From NCBI GenBank assembly GCA_031426815.1, contig JASJPG010000022.1, positions 1 through 64,000 on the forward strand: a stretch of DNA of 64,000 nt, in the 5' to 3' direction. The notes under the pieces were generated by a model. It was not told the origin of the DNA. It ran no database searches and saw only the letters and a list, made by a program, of their open reading frames with translations. Origin of the DNA: PFJX01 sp031426815 (GTDB lineage: Bacteria; Pseudomonadota; Gammaproteobacteria; Burkholderiales; Thiobacillaceae). Every line of letters begins with the position of its first letter. The stretch's first letter is position 1. Of this stretch, positions 56,866 to 64,000 are shown one piece after another. Both the position numbers and the translations under genes were made by a program.

Positions 56866-57567
56866 TTACTGGATCTCGCGTTCCAACTCTTCGATCGTGG
56901 CGTGGCGCACATCTTTGCCCTTGACCATGAACACCACGTATTCCGACATGTTGGTGGCATGGTCGCCGATGCGTTCGATGGCTTTCACGACGAACAGCAA
57001 ATCGATGAAAGTGGAAATGGTGCGCGGGTCTTCCATCATGAAGGTGATCAGGTGGCGCGTGATGAGATGGAATTCCTCGTCCACTTCCATATCCTGCCGC
57101 GCCACGCCGGCCGCACCCGAGGCATCGAGACGGGCGAACGCGTCGAGCGACTCGCGCAGCATCTTGGTGGTCAGGCCGGCCATGTATTTGATCTCGTTGT
57201 AGCGCGGCGTCAGGATGCGGTCGCTGTCGTACACCTTGATCGCGAAGCGGGCGATCTTGGCCGCCTCGTCGCCGATCCGCTCCAGATCGGTAATCGTCTT
57301 GATGATGGTCAGGATCATGCGCAGATCCCCAGCGGTAGGCTGGCGTAGCGCGATGATCTGAGTACAGGCTTCGTCGGCCCCCACTTCCATCGCATTGACC
57401 TTTTGATCGTTGGCAATCACTTCATCGGCCAGCTTGGTATTGCCGGAAATCAAGGCCTCAACGGCCATATTGACCTGTTCCTCCACCATGCCGCCCATTT
57501 CCAGTACGCGCGCGCGCACGGCCTCCATGTCGGCATCGAATTGCTTATAGATATGTTCACTGGGCAT
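56866..57567 (-). CDS. phoU: Phosphate-transport regulator PhoU
   Basis: Negative regulator of the Pho response, acting with PstSCAB and PhoR. The 233-residue protein has the two three-helix PhoU repeats; metal-binding patterns EVGADEACTQIIALRQPTAGDLR and VVKAIERIGDHATNMSEYVVF are conserved. It is not next to pst genes here and has no neighbour of known phosphate function, so it may be transcribed alone. It converges with the PCuAC gene. Confidence 0.96.
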   Translation of the reverse strand: MPSEHIYKQFDADMEAVRARVLEMGGMVEEQVNMAVEALISGNTKLADEVIANDQKVNAMEVGADEACTQIIALRQPTAGDLRMILTIIKTITDLERIGDEAAKIARFAIKVYDSDRILTPRYNEIKYMAGLTTKMLRESLDAFARLDASGAAGVARQDMEVDEEFHLITRHLITFMMEDPRTISTFIDLLFVVKAIERIGDHATNMSEYVVFMVKGKDVRHATIEELEREIQ

Positions 57568-57668
57568 TGCTGTGTCTCCTTCGATTGCCGCTCGTTGGGG
57601 TGTTGCTCACGGGATTGTCCTTGCCTCGGCGGCTTCGCGGATTATAGGGGGACCAACCGGGCCGAATA

Positions 57669-58097
57669 TTACAGCTCGGTGACAAATGGCACGGTCAAAC
57701 GTGTCTTGTCCACATCGAGGAGCAGGCGCCAGTCGCGGCGCCCGGTGACACAGATCGGCAAGGTGACGGTTGCGCGAAAGACCCCCTCGTTATCGGCGCG
57801 CAAGGTGTACAGGTTGAAGCCCATTTCCATGCCTTCCATCTGGAAACGCGCCTCCGCCTTGACCAGGCCCGCCGCCTTGACCCAGATCTGAAACGGCACC
57901 AGCGGCTTCAGGTCGCCCACCATGCCCAGGCGGATTTCGCGTCCATCGGCTTGCACCGTACAACCGCTGGCAAGTGTCGTGCAAGCGACCAGCGTGTCAT
58001 GCCCATCCTCCGGCGCGCGACTGGCCCAGAGCACCAGCGCGATCAGCGCAATCAGCGCCAGCGGCCAGACCCGCATCATCCATGCCGGCGCCTTCAT
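57669..58097 (-). CDS. Membrane-anchored protein of unknown function
   Basis: A 142-residue protein with one N-terminal membrane helix (about residues 8-25) and a periplasmic domain. The start at 58097 overlaps the upstream gene stop by four bases (ATGA). The domain contains a pair of cysteines (VACTTLASGC), the Met-rich FQMEGMEMGFNLY, and PICVTGRRDWRL near the C-terminus. The EGMEMG segment and Cys in a beta-sandwich-like protein resemble FixH/YtkA-like proteins involved in copper or oxidase assembly, but I cannot place it with confidence. It follows the Nudix-ThiE gene, with coupling that suggests cotranscription. Confidence 0.7.
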   Translation of the reverse strand: MKAPAWMMRVWPLALIALIALVLWASRAPEDGHDTLVACTTLASGCTVQADGREIRLGMVGDLKPLVPFQIWVKAAGLVKAEARFQMEGMEMGFNLYTLRADNEGVFRATVTLPICVTGRRDWRLLLDVDKTRLTVPFVTEL

Positions 58098-59023
58098 GCC
58101 GCGCCCCAGGCCTGGCTTTTCAGCGCGATACCGTGCGCACCGTAGCCGCGCACCAGGGCTAGGTCGTCTGGACCGAGACCGCCGAGCGCGAAGACCGGCA
58201 GCGGGCAATCGCGCAGCAACGCGCTGAACGCCGGCCAGCCCAAAGCGGGTTCGCCCGGATGGCTGGGGGTGGGCAAAACAGGCGAAAGCACCACGAAATC
58301 GAGCTCCAGTTCGGCGGCACGCTGCAGTTCCGCCTGGTTATGGCAGGACGCCGCCACCCATTCGAAATCGGGTCGTCGCTCCAGCCCGAGCAATTGGGCC
58401 GAATTGAGATGCAAGCCAGCGCCAAGGCCGGCGGCCGGCGCCGCGCCGGCATTGCACAGCAGCACCGCGCCGGCGGCTTGGCAGCGCGCGGCGACCTGTT
58501 CGAGCAGACCGGCCGGCACACCTCTTTCGCGCCACTGCAACAGCTTCAGACCGCCCGCCAGACGTCGGTCGAGACGCTGCAGAAAGACCTCTGGACCCAG
58601 CTTGGCGGCATCCGAAATAGCGTATTCCAGCGGCAAACGCAACGCCTTCAGAATCGGCCCGTTGGCGGGCAGGATCGGTGCCACATCGGGCGCGGCAGCG
58701 TGGGTCCAGGCGAATTGCTGGCCCTCATGCGGATGCGGTTCGCCGCGCCAGCGCGTCACCCGGAAGAAACGCAACATCACCGTCGCATGCGGATACGCGA
58801 AAATCCGGTTCAGCCAGGGCCAAGCCTGTTCGACCTCGATGCCCAGTTCCTCGCGCAACTCCCGCTCCAGCGCCTGGCGCGCGGTTTCGCCGGCCTCCAC
58901 CTTGCCGCCGGGAAACTCCCACCAGCCGGCATACACCTTGCCCTCGGGCCGGCTCGCCATCAGGAACAGACCATCCGGGCGTTCGATCACCGCGGCGGCA
59001 ACTTCGACGATGCACTCCGACAT
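58094..59023 (-). CDS. Nudix hydrolase fused to a thiamine-phosphate-synthase-like domain
   Basis: A 309-residue two-domain protein. The start at 59023 (MSECIVEVAAAVIER) is where the MutT-type domain begins; an ORF start 279 bases upstream would overlap the next gene. The Nudix box GGKVEAGETARQALERELREELGIE is complete (residues about 38-60), so the N-terminal half should hydrolyse a nucleoside diphosphate derivative, in MutT proteins 8-oxo-dGTP. The C-terminal 170 residues resemble ThiE/TenI (LQWRERG, LHLNSAQLLGL, SCHNQAELQRA, SPVLPTPSHPGEPALGW, FALGGLGPDDL), without clear evidence of TMP-synthase activity. This fusion is common in beta- and gammaproteobacteria. Confidence 0.9.
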   Translation of the reverse strand: MSECIVEVAAAVIERPDGLFLMASRPEGKVYAGWWEFPGGKVEAGETARQALERELREELGIEVEQAWPWLNRIFAYPHATVMLRFFRVTRWRGEPHPHEGQQFAWTHAAAPDVAPILPANGPILKALRLPLEYAISDAAKLGPEVFLQRLDRRLAGGLKLLQWRERGVPAGLLEQVAARCQAAGAVLLCNAGAAPAAGLGAGLHLNSAQLLGLERRPDFEWVAASCHNQAELQRAAELELDFVVLSPVLPTPSHPGEPALGWPAFSALLRDCPLPVFALGGLGPDDLALVRGYGAHGIALKSQAWGAA

Positions 59024-59037
59024 GCTCGATGCCGCTT

Positions 59038-59958
59038 TCACCGCGCGGGCGTACTGTTTTTGTCGGGCAAAGGAACCAGAGTCAGCGCCTTCTGCTCCGG
59101 CACGGCCGCACCCGGCGTCACATCGCGCACGTTGTCGGACATGCGCGTCGGCGCCGCCACCGGCGACTTCGAGGCGCTGGCATAGAGCGGCTGCATGCGG
59201 GGAGCGAGCGCGGACAGATCCTTGATGCGGGTATCCGGCGCCGGGTGCGTCGAGAGAAATTGCGGCGCCCCCTTGCCGCTCGCGGCAAGCATCTTTTTCC
59301 ACAAACCCACGGCCGCAGCCGGTTCAAACCCGGCGCGGGCAGCGATTTCGATGCCGATGCGATCGGCTTCGCTCTCCGCACCACGACTGTTGGGCAACAG
59401 CCAACCCAACTGCGCCAACGCCGGGCCGACCTGCATCACCGCATTGCTGTTCCTGCCCGAAGCCGCCGCCGCGACCGCCACCGCGCCTTGCGCCAGCATG
59501 GAGTTCGACATCTTTTCCGCGCCGTGGTTGGCGAGCGCATGACCGATCTCATGTCCCATCACCTGCCCGATCTCGTCGTCGGTGGCCTGCAACTTGTTGA
59601 TCAGACCAGTATAGATCGCCATGCGACCGCCGGGCAGGCAGTAGGCGTTGAGCGTCTCGGGATCGTCGATCACGGACACTTGCCAGTCCCAGTTCGCCGA
59701 ATCCGGGCGGTAGCGTATGGCCTGCGCCACCAGGCGGTTGGTAATGGCATCGACGCGCGCCTTGAGCCGCGGATCGTTATTGACCTTGCCCTTCTTTTCC
59801 CAGGGGGTGAGCTCATTCACATAGGCCGAACCGGCCTGCGCGATGACCTGTTTCTCGGAAACCAGGGAAAGCTGCGAGCGCCCGGTCATCGGGTTGGTTG
59901 AGCACGCCGCCAGCGTGGCGAACAGCGCCGTGTAGATCAGTGTTTTCTTGAATTTCAT
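59038..59958 (-). CDS. M48-family metalloprotease lipoprotein
   Basis: Periplasmic zinc protease, 306 residues. The start at 59958 (MKFKKTLIYTALFATLAACST) gives a lipoprotein signal with lipobox LAAC. The active site is HExxH in GHEIGHALANHGAEKMS, with a further Glu ligand in SEADRIGIEIAARAGFEP. It resembles E. coli LoiP/YcaL-type proteases that act in outer-membrane quality control. It sits between ubiK and the Nudix-ThiE gene on the same strand. Confidence 0.94.
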   Translation of the reverse strand: MKFKKTLIYTALFATLAACSTNPMTGRSQLSLVSEKQVIAQAGSAYVNELTPWEKKGKVNNDPRLKARVDAITNRLVAQAIRYRPDSANWDWQVSVIDDPETLNAYCLPGGRMAIYTGLINKLQATDDEIGQVMGHEIGHALANHGAEKMSNSMLAQGAVAVAAAASGRNSNAVMQVGPALAQLGWLLPNSRGAESEADRIGIEIAARAGFEPAAAVGLWKKMLAASGKGAPQFLSTHPAPDTRIKDLSALAPRMQPLYASASKSPVAAPTRMSDNVRDVTPGAAVPEQKALTLVPLPDKNSTPAR

Positions 59959-59975
59959 GGTGATGGGCAAGCCAA

Positions 59976-60212
59976 TCAGGAATCTGACTTTTCAAGACTG
60001 TCGAGACGCGCTTCCAGTTCCTGCAATTTCGCGCGCGTGCGCGCCAGCACCTGGGTTTGCACGTCGAATTCCTCGCGTGTCACCAGATCGAGTTTGGACA
60101 ACCACGCAGCCAGACTGGCCTTGAGATTTTTTTCGACATCCTTGGCCGGGCTGAATGCCAGGATTTCAGAGACCTTTCCGGCGACTTCCTGAGCGAGTTT
60201 CTGTTTAAGCAT
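59976..60212 (-). CDS. ubiK: UbiK-type ubiquinone biosynthesis accessory factor
   Basis: Small membrane-fusogenic (BMFP, YqiC-type) protein, 78 residues from the start at 60212. Its C-terminal half is a coiled coil (EEFDVQTQVLARTRAKLQELEARLDSLEK) preceded by an amphipathic segment, as in UbiK, which assists the UbiJ complex in aerobic ubiquinone synthesis. It lies 17 bases upstream of the M48 protease gene. The sequence signature is short, so a related YqiC-like role cannot be excluded. Confidence 0.88.
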   Translation of the reverse strand: MLKQKLAQEVAGKVSEILAFSPAKDVEKNLKASLAAWLSKLDLVTREEFDVQTQVLARTRAKLQELEARLDSLEKSDS

Positions 60213-60309
60213 GACGGGCTTTCGTGACGATTGAGTGGACGAACCACGTAGACAAGCTGGCAATGCGCGAGTTTAACAAAGGGGGCACTGCAATCTCGGG
60301 TGCCAACGC

Positions 60310-60335
60310 GGTGCATCAGGATTTCTTGATGCACC
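60310..60335. promoter_or_regulatory. Inverted repeat upstream of the sigma-54 promoter of the porin-glnK-amtB operon
   Basis: GGTGCATCA and TGATGCACC (60310-60318 and 60327-60335) form a nine-base perfect inverted repeat with an eight-base spacer, 75-100 bases before the sigma-54 promoter. The half-sites GGTGCA/TGCACC are those of NtrC but in reversed order, so this may be a different activator site or two half-sites. NtrC binding is only a guess. Confidence 0.4.
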
Positions 60336-60408
60336 AAGAACGAGCGTCAAAATGCGCCAATATTGCTCAGATAACAACAACACATTGATTTATATCAGTT
60401 AATTTTAT

Positions 60409-60424
60409 TGGCACAGTAAATGCT
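60409..60424 (+). promoter_or_regulatory. Sigma-54 (-24/-12) promoter of the TorF-glnK-amtB operon
   Basis: TGGCAC-AGTAA-ATGCT has GG and GC exactly 12 bases apart, as required for RpoN promoters. It ends about 47 bases before the porin start at 60471. Nitrogen-limited, NtrC-activated expression of an operon ending in glnK-amtB is what is known in proteobacteria. Confidence 0.75.
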
Positions 60425-60470
60425 GAAGGAGGCCGTGCACCATCGCACCACTTTTTTCTGGAGAACCGTC

Positions 60471-61253
60471 ATGAAGAAACTGCCTTACCTGCTCATTCTG
60501 TCCGGACTTATCAGCGTGCCTGCGATTGCTGCCGATGCACCGGCTTCGCCGCATACCGTCGCCTTCAACGTCGGCGTGACCACCGATTACATCTTCCGCG
60601 GTATTACCCAGACCCAGCATGACCCCGCCATCTCTGGCGGCGTCGATTACAGCCATGCCAGCGGTTTCTACGCCGGCGCCTGGCTGTCTAACCAGAAATG
60701 GGTGGAAACCTATGGCACGGCCGCTGCCGGCGATGCTTACAAGACAGACAGCAATCTGGAACTGGATTTGTACGGCGGCTACAAAGGCAGCGTGGGCGAT
60801 ATGGGCTATGACGTGGGCCTGATTCACTACTACTACCCCGGCGACAAGATCGCCGGCGTGGCGACCCCGGACACCACCGAGGTTTATGTCGCCGGCACCT
60901 GGAAAATGCTGACCCTGAAGTACAGTCATGTCGTGTCCGACTATTTCATCGGCTGGACCGGTGCGGCGAATGCCAAAACATCCGGCAGCAACTACCTCGA
61001 ACTGAATGCCACGCATGATCTCGGCAGCGGCTGGGGCCTGTTGGGCCACATCGGCCACCAGAAGGTCAAACATGATGACTTCAACTTCGCTTCATACAAC
61101 GACTGGAAAATCGGCGTGACCAAGGATGTCGGTTTCGGCACCGTCACCGCCGCCTATTCCGATACAGATGCCGACGACGTGGCCTACGGCAATTGGGATG
61201 GAGAGAATGTTGCCAAAGGCGTCCTGGCCATCTCCTTCTCCAAATCCTTCTAA
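60471..61253 (+). CDS. TorF-family putative porin
   Basis: Outer-membrane protein of 260 residues. The start at 60471 has GGAG seven bases upstream and gives a signal peptide (MKKLPYLLILSGLISVPAIAADA). The mature part alternates short polar and aromatic strands (NVGVTTDYIFRGITQTQHDPAISGGVDY, FYAGAWLSNQKW), matching the TorF/'gcw_chp' family, and ends in a phenylalanine. It lies directly before glnK-amtB, a common position in betaproteobacteria, so a role in uptake of a nitrogenous compound is likely but unproved. A sigma-54 promoter lies upstream. Confidence 0.9.
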   Translation: MKKLPYLLILSGLISVPAIAADAPASPHTVAFNVGVTTDYIFRGITQTQHDPAISGGVDYSHASGFYAGAWLSNQKWVETYGTAAAGDAYKTDSNLELDLYGGYKGSVGDMGYDVGLIHYYYPGDKIAGVATPDTTEVYVAGTWKMLTLKYSHVVSDYFIGWTGAANAKTSGSNYLELNATHDLGSGWGLLGHIGHQKVKHDDFNFASYNDWKIGVTKDVGFGTVTAAYSDTDADDVAYGNWDGENVAKGVLAISFSKSF

Positions 61254-61329
61254 TTTCGTCTGAATCCGCCCCGCGCCGGAACCTCGGTGCGGGGCAACAT
61301 CGGACCGGCAGTTCATTCAGGAGACCGTT

Positions 61330-61668
61330 ATGAAATTCGTAACCGCCATCATCAAACCCTTCAAGCTCGACGAGGTGCGTGAAGCCTTGTCCGGCCTCGG
61401 GGTTTCCGGCATTACCGTGACCGAAGTCAAAGGTTTCGGCCGCCAGAAGGGCCACACCGAGCTGTATCGCGGCGCGGAATATGTCGTCGACTTTCTGCCC
61501 AAAGTGAAGATCGAAATCGCCATCAAGGCCGATCTGCTCGATCAAGCCATCGAGGCCATTTCCAAAGCAGCCCAGACCGGCAAGATCGGTGACGGCAAGA
61601 TTTTCGTCTGGGACCTGGAACAGGTTGTGCGCATTCGAACCGGCGAAGTCGGCGAGACGGCGATCTAA
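61330..61668 (+). CDS. glnK: PII nitrogen-regulatory protein GlnK
   Basis: Trimeric signal protein for nitrogen, energy and 2-oxoglutarate status. It has 112 residues with the T loop GHTELYRGAEYVVDF containing the uridylylation site Tyr51, and the C-terminal motif GDGKIFVWDLEQVVRIRTGE. It lies 12 bases before amtB; GlnK binds and blocks AmtB when ammonium is plentiful. GlnB-like naming cannot be excluded, but the amtB linkage favours GlnK. Confidence 0.97.
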   Translation: MKFVTAIIKPFKLDEVREALSGLGVSGITVTEVKGFGRQKGHTELYRGAEYVVDFLPKVKIEIAIKADLLDQAIEAISKAAQTGKIGDGKIFVWDLEQVVRIRTGEVGETAI

Positions 61669-61680
61669 GGAGAATCCACC

Positions 61681-63210
61681 ATGAAAAAGCTCTTCGCCAC
61701 CTTGATGCTCCTGGGCTCGCTCGGTTTTGCCGGCGTTGCCCTGTCCGAAGAACCGGCGCCCGCGCCGGCCGTTGCCGCTGAAGTAACCGCTGCGCCCGCT
61801 GCCGACGCAGCAGCACCGGTTGCAGAAGCGCCCGTTGCTGTTGCCGCTGAAGCCGCACCGGCCGAAGCAGCCCCGGCGCCCGCGCCCAGCCCCAACAAGG
61901 GCGACACCTCCTGGATGCTGGTCGCCACCTTGCTGGTGATCATGATGACCATCCCCGGCCTCGCCCTGTTCTACGGCGGCCTGGTGCGCAGCAAGAACAT
62001 GCTGTCGATCCTGATGCAGGTGTTCTCGATCTTCGCGCTGATCACCGTGCTGTGGGCCATTTACGGCTACTCGCTGGCGTTCACGCAGGGCAATGCCTTC
62101 ATCGGCGGCTTCGACCGGCTGTTCCTGAAAGGCATCTTCGACCCGGTCACCGGCAGCGTCGCCAACGCCGCCACGTTCAGCAAGGGCGTCGTGATTCCCG
62201 AGTTCACCTTCGTCGCCTTCCAGGCCACCTTTGCCGCCATCACCGTGGCACTGACCGTCGGCGCCTTCGCCGAGCGCATGAAGTTCTCCGCCGTGCTGCT
62301 GTTCGCCGCGCTGTGGTTCACCTTCGCCTACCTGCCGATGGCACACATGGTCTGGTTCTGGCCCGGCCCGGATGCCTTCACCGACGCCGATGCGGGTGCA
62401 GCTGCAGTTGCTGCCTCCGGCTGGTTGTTCCAGAAGGGCGCGCTCGACTTCGCCGGCGGCACCGTGGTGCACATCAACGCCGGTATCGCCGGTCTGGTTG
62501 GCGCCTTCGTGGTGGGCAAGCGGATCGGCTACGGTCGTGAAGCCTTCACCCCGCACAGCCTGACCATGACCATGATCGGCGCTTCCATGCTGTGGGTGGG
62601 CTGGTTCGGCTTCAACGCAGGCTCTGCACTGGAAGCGGGCGGCACGGCAGCACTGGCTTTCGTCAACACCCTGAACGCGACTGCGGCTGCGGCACTGACC
62701 TGGACCTTCGCCGAGTGGCTGCTCAAGGGCAAGCCCTCCATGTTGGGCGCGGCATCCGGTGCGGTAGCCGGCCTGGTGGCGATCACCCCGGCCTGCGGCT
62801 GGGTGGGCGTCGGCGGCGCACTGGCAATCGGTGCACTGGCGGGTGTGGTCTGTCTGTGGGGCGTGACTGGTCTGAAGAAGATGCTGGGTGTGGATGACGC
62901 ACTCGACGTGTTCGGCATCCACGCTGTCGGCGGCATCCTGGGCGCACTGCTGACCGGTGTGTTCAACACCTGGTCCATGGGCGGCACCGGCATTCTCGAC
63001 TACGTCAACAACACTGTGATCGACACGTCGATCGGCGCGCAGGTCTGGATTCAGGCCCAGGCCGTCGGTACCGCGATTGTCTGGTCCGGCGTGGTTGCCT
63101 TCGTCGTGTTCAAGCTGATCGACATGACCATGGGTCTGCGTGTACCGGAAGAACAGGAACGCGAAGGTCTCGATACCGCCAGCCACGGCGAGCGGGCCTA
63201 CAACCTCTGA
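61681..63210 (+). CDS. amtB: Ammonium transporter AmtB with a long Ala/Pro-rich N-terminus
   Basis: Trimeric inner-membrane ammonium channel, 509 residues. It starts with a signal peptide (MKKLFATLMLLGSLGFAGVALS) and then an unusual low-complexity stretch rich in Ala, Pro, Glu and Val to about residue 75, predicted to lie in the periplasm. The channel itself has eleven helices, the twin-His pore residues (in VDDALDVFGIHAVGGILGALLTG and in the HINAGIAGLVGAFVVGK region) and GGTVVHINAG. The C-terminal cytoplasmic tail contacts GlnK. A terminator follows. Confidence 0.97.
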   Translation: MKKLFATLMLLGSLGFAGVALSEEPAPAPAVAAEVTAAPAADAAAPVAEAPVAVAAEAAPAEAAPAPAPSPNKGDTSWMLVATLLVIMMTIPGLALFYGGLVRSKNMLSILMQVFSIFALITVLWAIYGYSLAFTQGNAFIGGFDRLFLKGIFDPVTGSVANAATFSKGVVIPEFTFVAFQATFAAITVALTVGAFAERMKFSAVLLFAALWFTFAYLPMAHMVWFWPGPDAFTDADAGAAAVAASGWLFQKGALDFAGGTVVHINAGIAGLVGAFVVGKRIGYGREAFTPHSLTMTMIGASMLWVGWFGFNAGSALEAGGTAALAFVNTLNATAAAALTWTFAEWLLKGKPSMLGAASGAVAGLVAITPACGWVGVGGALAIGALAGVVCLWGVTGLKKMLGVDDALDVFGIHAVGGILGALLTGVFNTWSMGGTGILDYVNNTVIDTSIGAQVWIQAQAVGTAIVWSGVVAFVVFKLIDMTMGLRVPEEQEREGLDTASHGERAYNL

Positions 63211-63229
63211 TCGGATTCGTCCGACCTCT

Positions 63230-63257
63230 AAAGGGCGCCGCGAGGCGCCCTTTTTTT
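63230..63257 (+). terminator. Intrinsic terminator after amtB
   Basis: AAAGGGCGCC pairs with GGCGCCCTTT (63230-63239 and 63244-63253) around a GCGA loop, followed by T residues to 63257. It isolates the amtB operon from the guanidine-riboswitch operon. Confidence 0.9.
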
Positions 63258-63317
63258 GTCTATGAAATCCGCTCCTGTAGTCAGGTTGCCCCGACAAAGG
63301 GCAAACGGCTCAGCTCA

Positions 63318-63334
63318 TGCACCGATGTAGTGCA
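63318..63334. promoter_or_regulatory. NtrC binding site
   Basis: TGCACC-GATGT-AGTGCA matches the NtrC consensus TGCACY-N5-RGTGCA. It lies about 100 bases upstream of a sigma-54 promoter at 63419, the usual distance for an enhancer. Confidence 0.7.
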
Positions 63335-63418
63335 CGACCAACCCGAACACCGCCCCATATCCCCACGGAACGGCCGTATCCATCTGATTATAAACAAACA
63401 ATCGCTGACAAAAATACA

Positions 63419-63434
63419 TGGCACAGGTCCTGCT
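63419..63434 (+). promoter_or_regulatory. Sigma-54 (-24/-12) promoter of the guanidine-riboswitch operon
   Basis: TGGCAC-AGGTC-CTGCT, with GG and GC 12 bases apart, close to consensus TGGCAC-N5-TTGCW. The start site should lie near 63445, leaving the whole riboswitch in the transcript. Confidence 0.8.
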
Positions 63435-63472
63435 ACAGATTTTGCGAGAGGTGCTTCTTGGTGCCTTAGGCC

Positions 63473-63568
63473 AGCTAGGGTTCCGGTCCCGCAAGGGATG
63501 TCTGGTCCGAGAGCCGGCCGGTTCCGCCCACGGGTGGAGCTCCACGGAGGGATAAAAGCCCGGGAGGT
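63473..63568 (+). ncRNA. Guanidine-I (ykkC) riboswitch
   Basis: RNA switch in the leader of an ABC transporter operon. It carries the ykkC hallmarks in order: CTAGGGTTCCG (63475-63485), the TCTGGTCCGAGAG segment (63501-63513), and the ACGGAGGGATAAAAGCCCGGGAG block (about 63544-63566). Guanidine-I switches turn on expression on binding guanidinium. The terminator that it would control is not obvious; a weak T tract follows near 63593, and GGAGGG in the aptamer could pair with CCCTC downstream. The substrate-binding protein starts at 63620. Confidence 0.93.
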
Positions 63569-63619
63569 AGCGCTGAGCCGCCCTCTCGCCCTTTTTCCCG
63601 GAACCGACTGGAGCCTGTC

Positions 63620-64000
63620 ATGCGATTTCTCAAACGTCTTTCCCCTCGCCTTGCCGCCCTCACCGCACTTTCTTTAGCCGCCGGTTTCCTGGCCGCGCCG
63701 TTGCCGGCCGCCGCCGAAGTCAAGATCGGCCTGTCCGACTGGCCGGGCTGGGTGGCCTGGTATGTCGCCGAGCAGAAGGGCTTTTTCAAGAAGCATGGCG
63801 CCGACGTGAAGCTGGTCTGGTTCGCCAACTACACCGATTCGATCAGCGCGCTGTCCGCCGGCCAGGTCGACGCCAACTCGCAGACCTGGAGCGACACCAT
63901 GGCGCCGCTGTCGAAGGGCCTGGCGCTGAAGACCATTCTGGTCAACGACAACTCGGCCGGCAACGATGCGCTGCTGGTCAGCCCGAAAATCAAGTCGTTC
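63620..64000 (+). CDS. ABC transporter substrate-binding protein (NMT1/NrtA-like), 3' end beyond the window
   Basis: The first 127 residues of a periplasmic binding protein. The start at 63620 has GGAG about seven bases upstream. A signal peptide (MRFLKRLSPRLAALTALSLA to AAAE) is followed by VKIGLSDWPGWVAWYVAEQKGFFKKHGADVKLVWF and ALSAGQVDANSQTWSD, the lobe-1 pattern of NMT1/NrtA/SsuA-type binding proteins. Behind a guanidine-I riboswitch, such transporters usually belong with the urea/guanidine carboxylase operon. Its own ligand is therefore likely guanidine or a related compound; that is inference from the riboswitch and cannot be read from the protein alone. Confidence 0.85.
   Translation, partial: MRFLKRLSPRLAALTALSLAAGFLAAPLPAAAEVKIGLSDWPGWVAWYVAEQKGFFKKHGADVKLVWFANYTDSISALSAGQVDANSQTWSDTMAPLSKGLALKTILVNDNSAGNDALLVSPKIKSF

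Noticed and set aside
58198..59302. An extended start for the Nudix-ThiE gene at 59302
   Set aside because: It would overlap the M48 protease gene and add residues of shadow composition; the Nudix domain starts exactly at 59023.
61144..63297. Long minus-strand frame opposite glnK and amtB
   Set aside because: Antisense shadow of well supported genes; rich in Gly, His and Gln as typical for such shadows.

Overview
The window is 64 kb of a GC-rich chromosome that reads as a free-living, flagellated betaproteobacterium. I infer a Rhodocyclales or Nitrosomonadales type lineage from gene content and order: secB-gpsA beside grxC and a rhodanese gene, gpmI-envC-ctpA, a flhBAFG-fliA-motCD block, a RegB/RegA pair, and a TorF-type porin followed by glnK-amtB. 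This is inference from gene order, not a phylogeny. No 16S rRNA, insertion sequence or CRISPR array is visible.

Layout. 1-2.7 kb: the end of a sensor kinase, a small zinc-ribbon protein and a CZB-GGDEF diguanylate cyclase. 2.7-12.4 kb: a leftward series (gpsA, secB, a MITE-like inverted repeat, trxC, grxC, rhodanese, a YgaP-type membrane protein, an RND efflux pump and its TolC partner) headed by an ArsR regulator with the two cysteines of BigR/SqrR persulfide sensors. 12.4-17.9 kb: gpmI, envC, ctpA, a small unknown gene and a MoeB/ThiF enzyme, rightward. 17.9-22.7 kb: ygfZ, corC, ybeY, phoH, miaB and a tRNA(CAU), leftward. 22.7-25.8 kb: an export-like operon with two thioredoxin-fold proteins, a TolC protein and an adaptor, but no permease. 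26-35.4 kb: a PilZ-like protein and the flagellar block motD, motC, fliA, flhG, flhF, flhA, flhB. 35.5-40 kb: a small lipoprotein and a 1269-residue nuclease-STAND NTPase protein, probably an antiviral gene on transferred DNA. 40.4-46.5 kb: gltD and gltB. 46.7-48.7 kb: a three-gene RiPP locus resembling HvfABC/bufferin. 49-52.3 kb: hsp20, argB, a STAS protein and hslV. 52.3-56.8 kb: RegA/RegB, divergent from an OprC-like copper receptor and a PCuAC copper chaperone. 56.9-60.2 kb: phoU, an unknown membrane-anchored protein, a Nudix-ThiE fusion, an M48 lipoprotein protease and ubiK. 60.3-63.3 kb: porin, glnK and amtB behind a sigma-54 promoter. 63.3-64 kb: an NtrC site, a sigma-54 promoter and a guanidine-I riboswitch ahead of a truncated ABC substrate-binding protein.

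Three themes tie genes together. Nitrogen: gltBD, glnK-amtB and the guanidine-riboswitch transporter, the last two with sigma-54 promoters. Copper and thiol stress: the EGKCG RiPP, the OprC-like receptor with PCuAC, the BigR-like regulator with RND pump, rhodanese and YgaP-like protein, and several thioredoxin-fold proteins. Motility and c-di-GMP: the flagellar block, a PilZ-like protein and a zinc-sensing diguanylate cyclase. The best candidates for under-described biology are the RiPP locus, the nuclease-STAND gene, the structured leader of the copper receptor, and the FlhG protein that keeps its FlhF-activating helix but has lost its P-loop.
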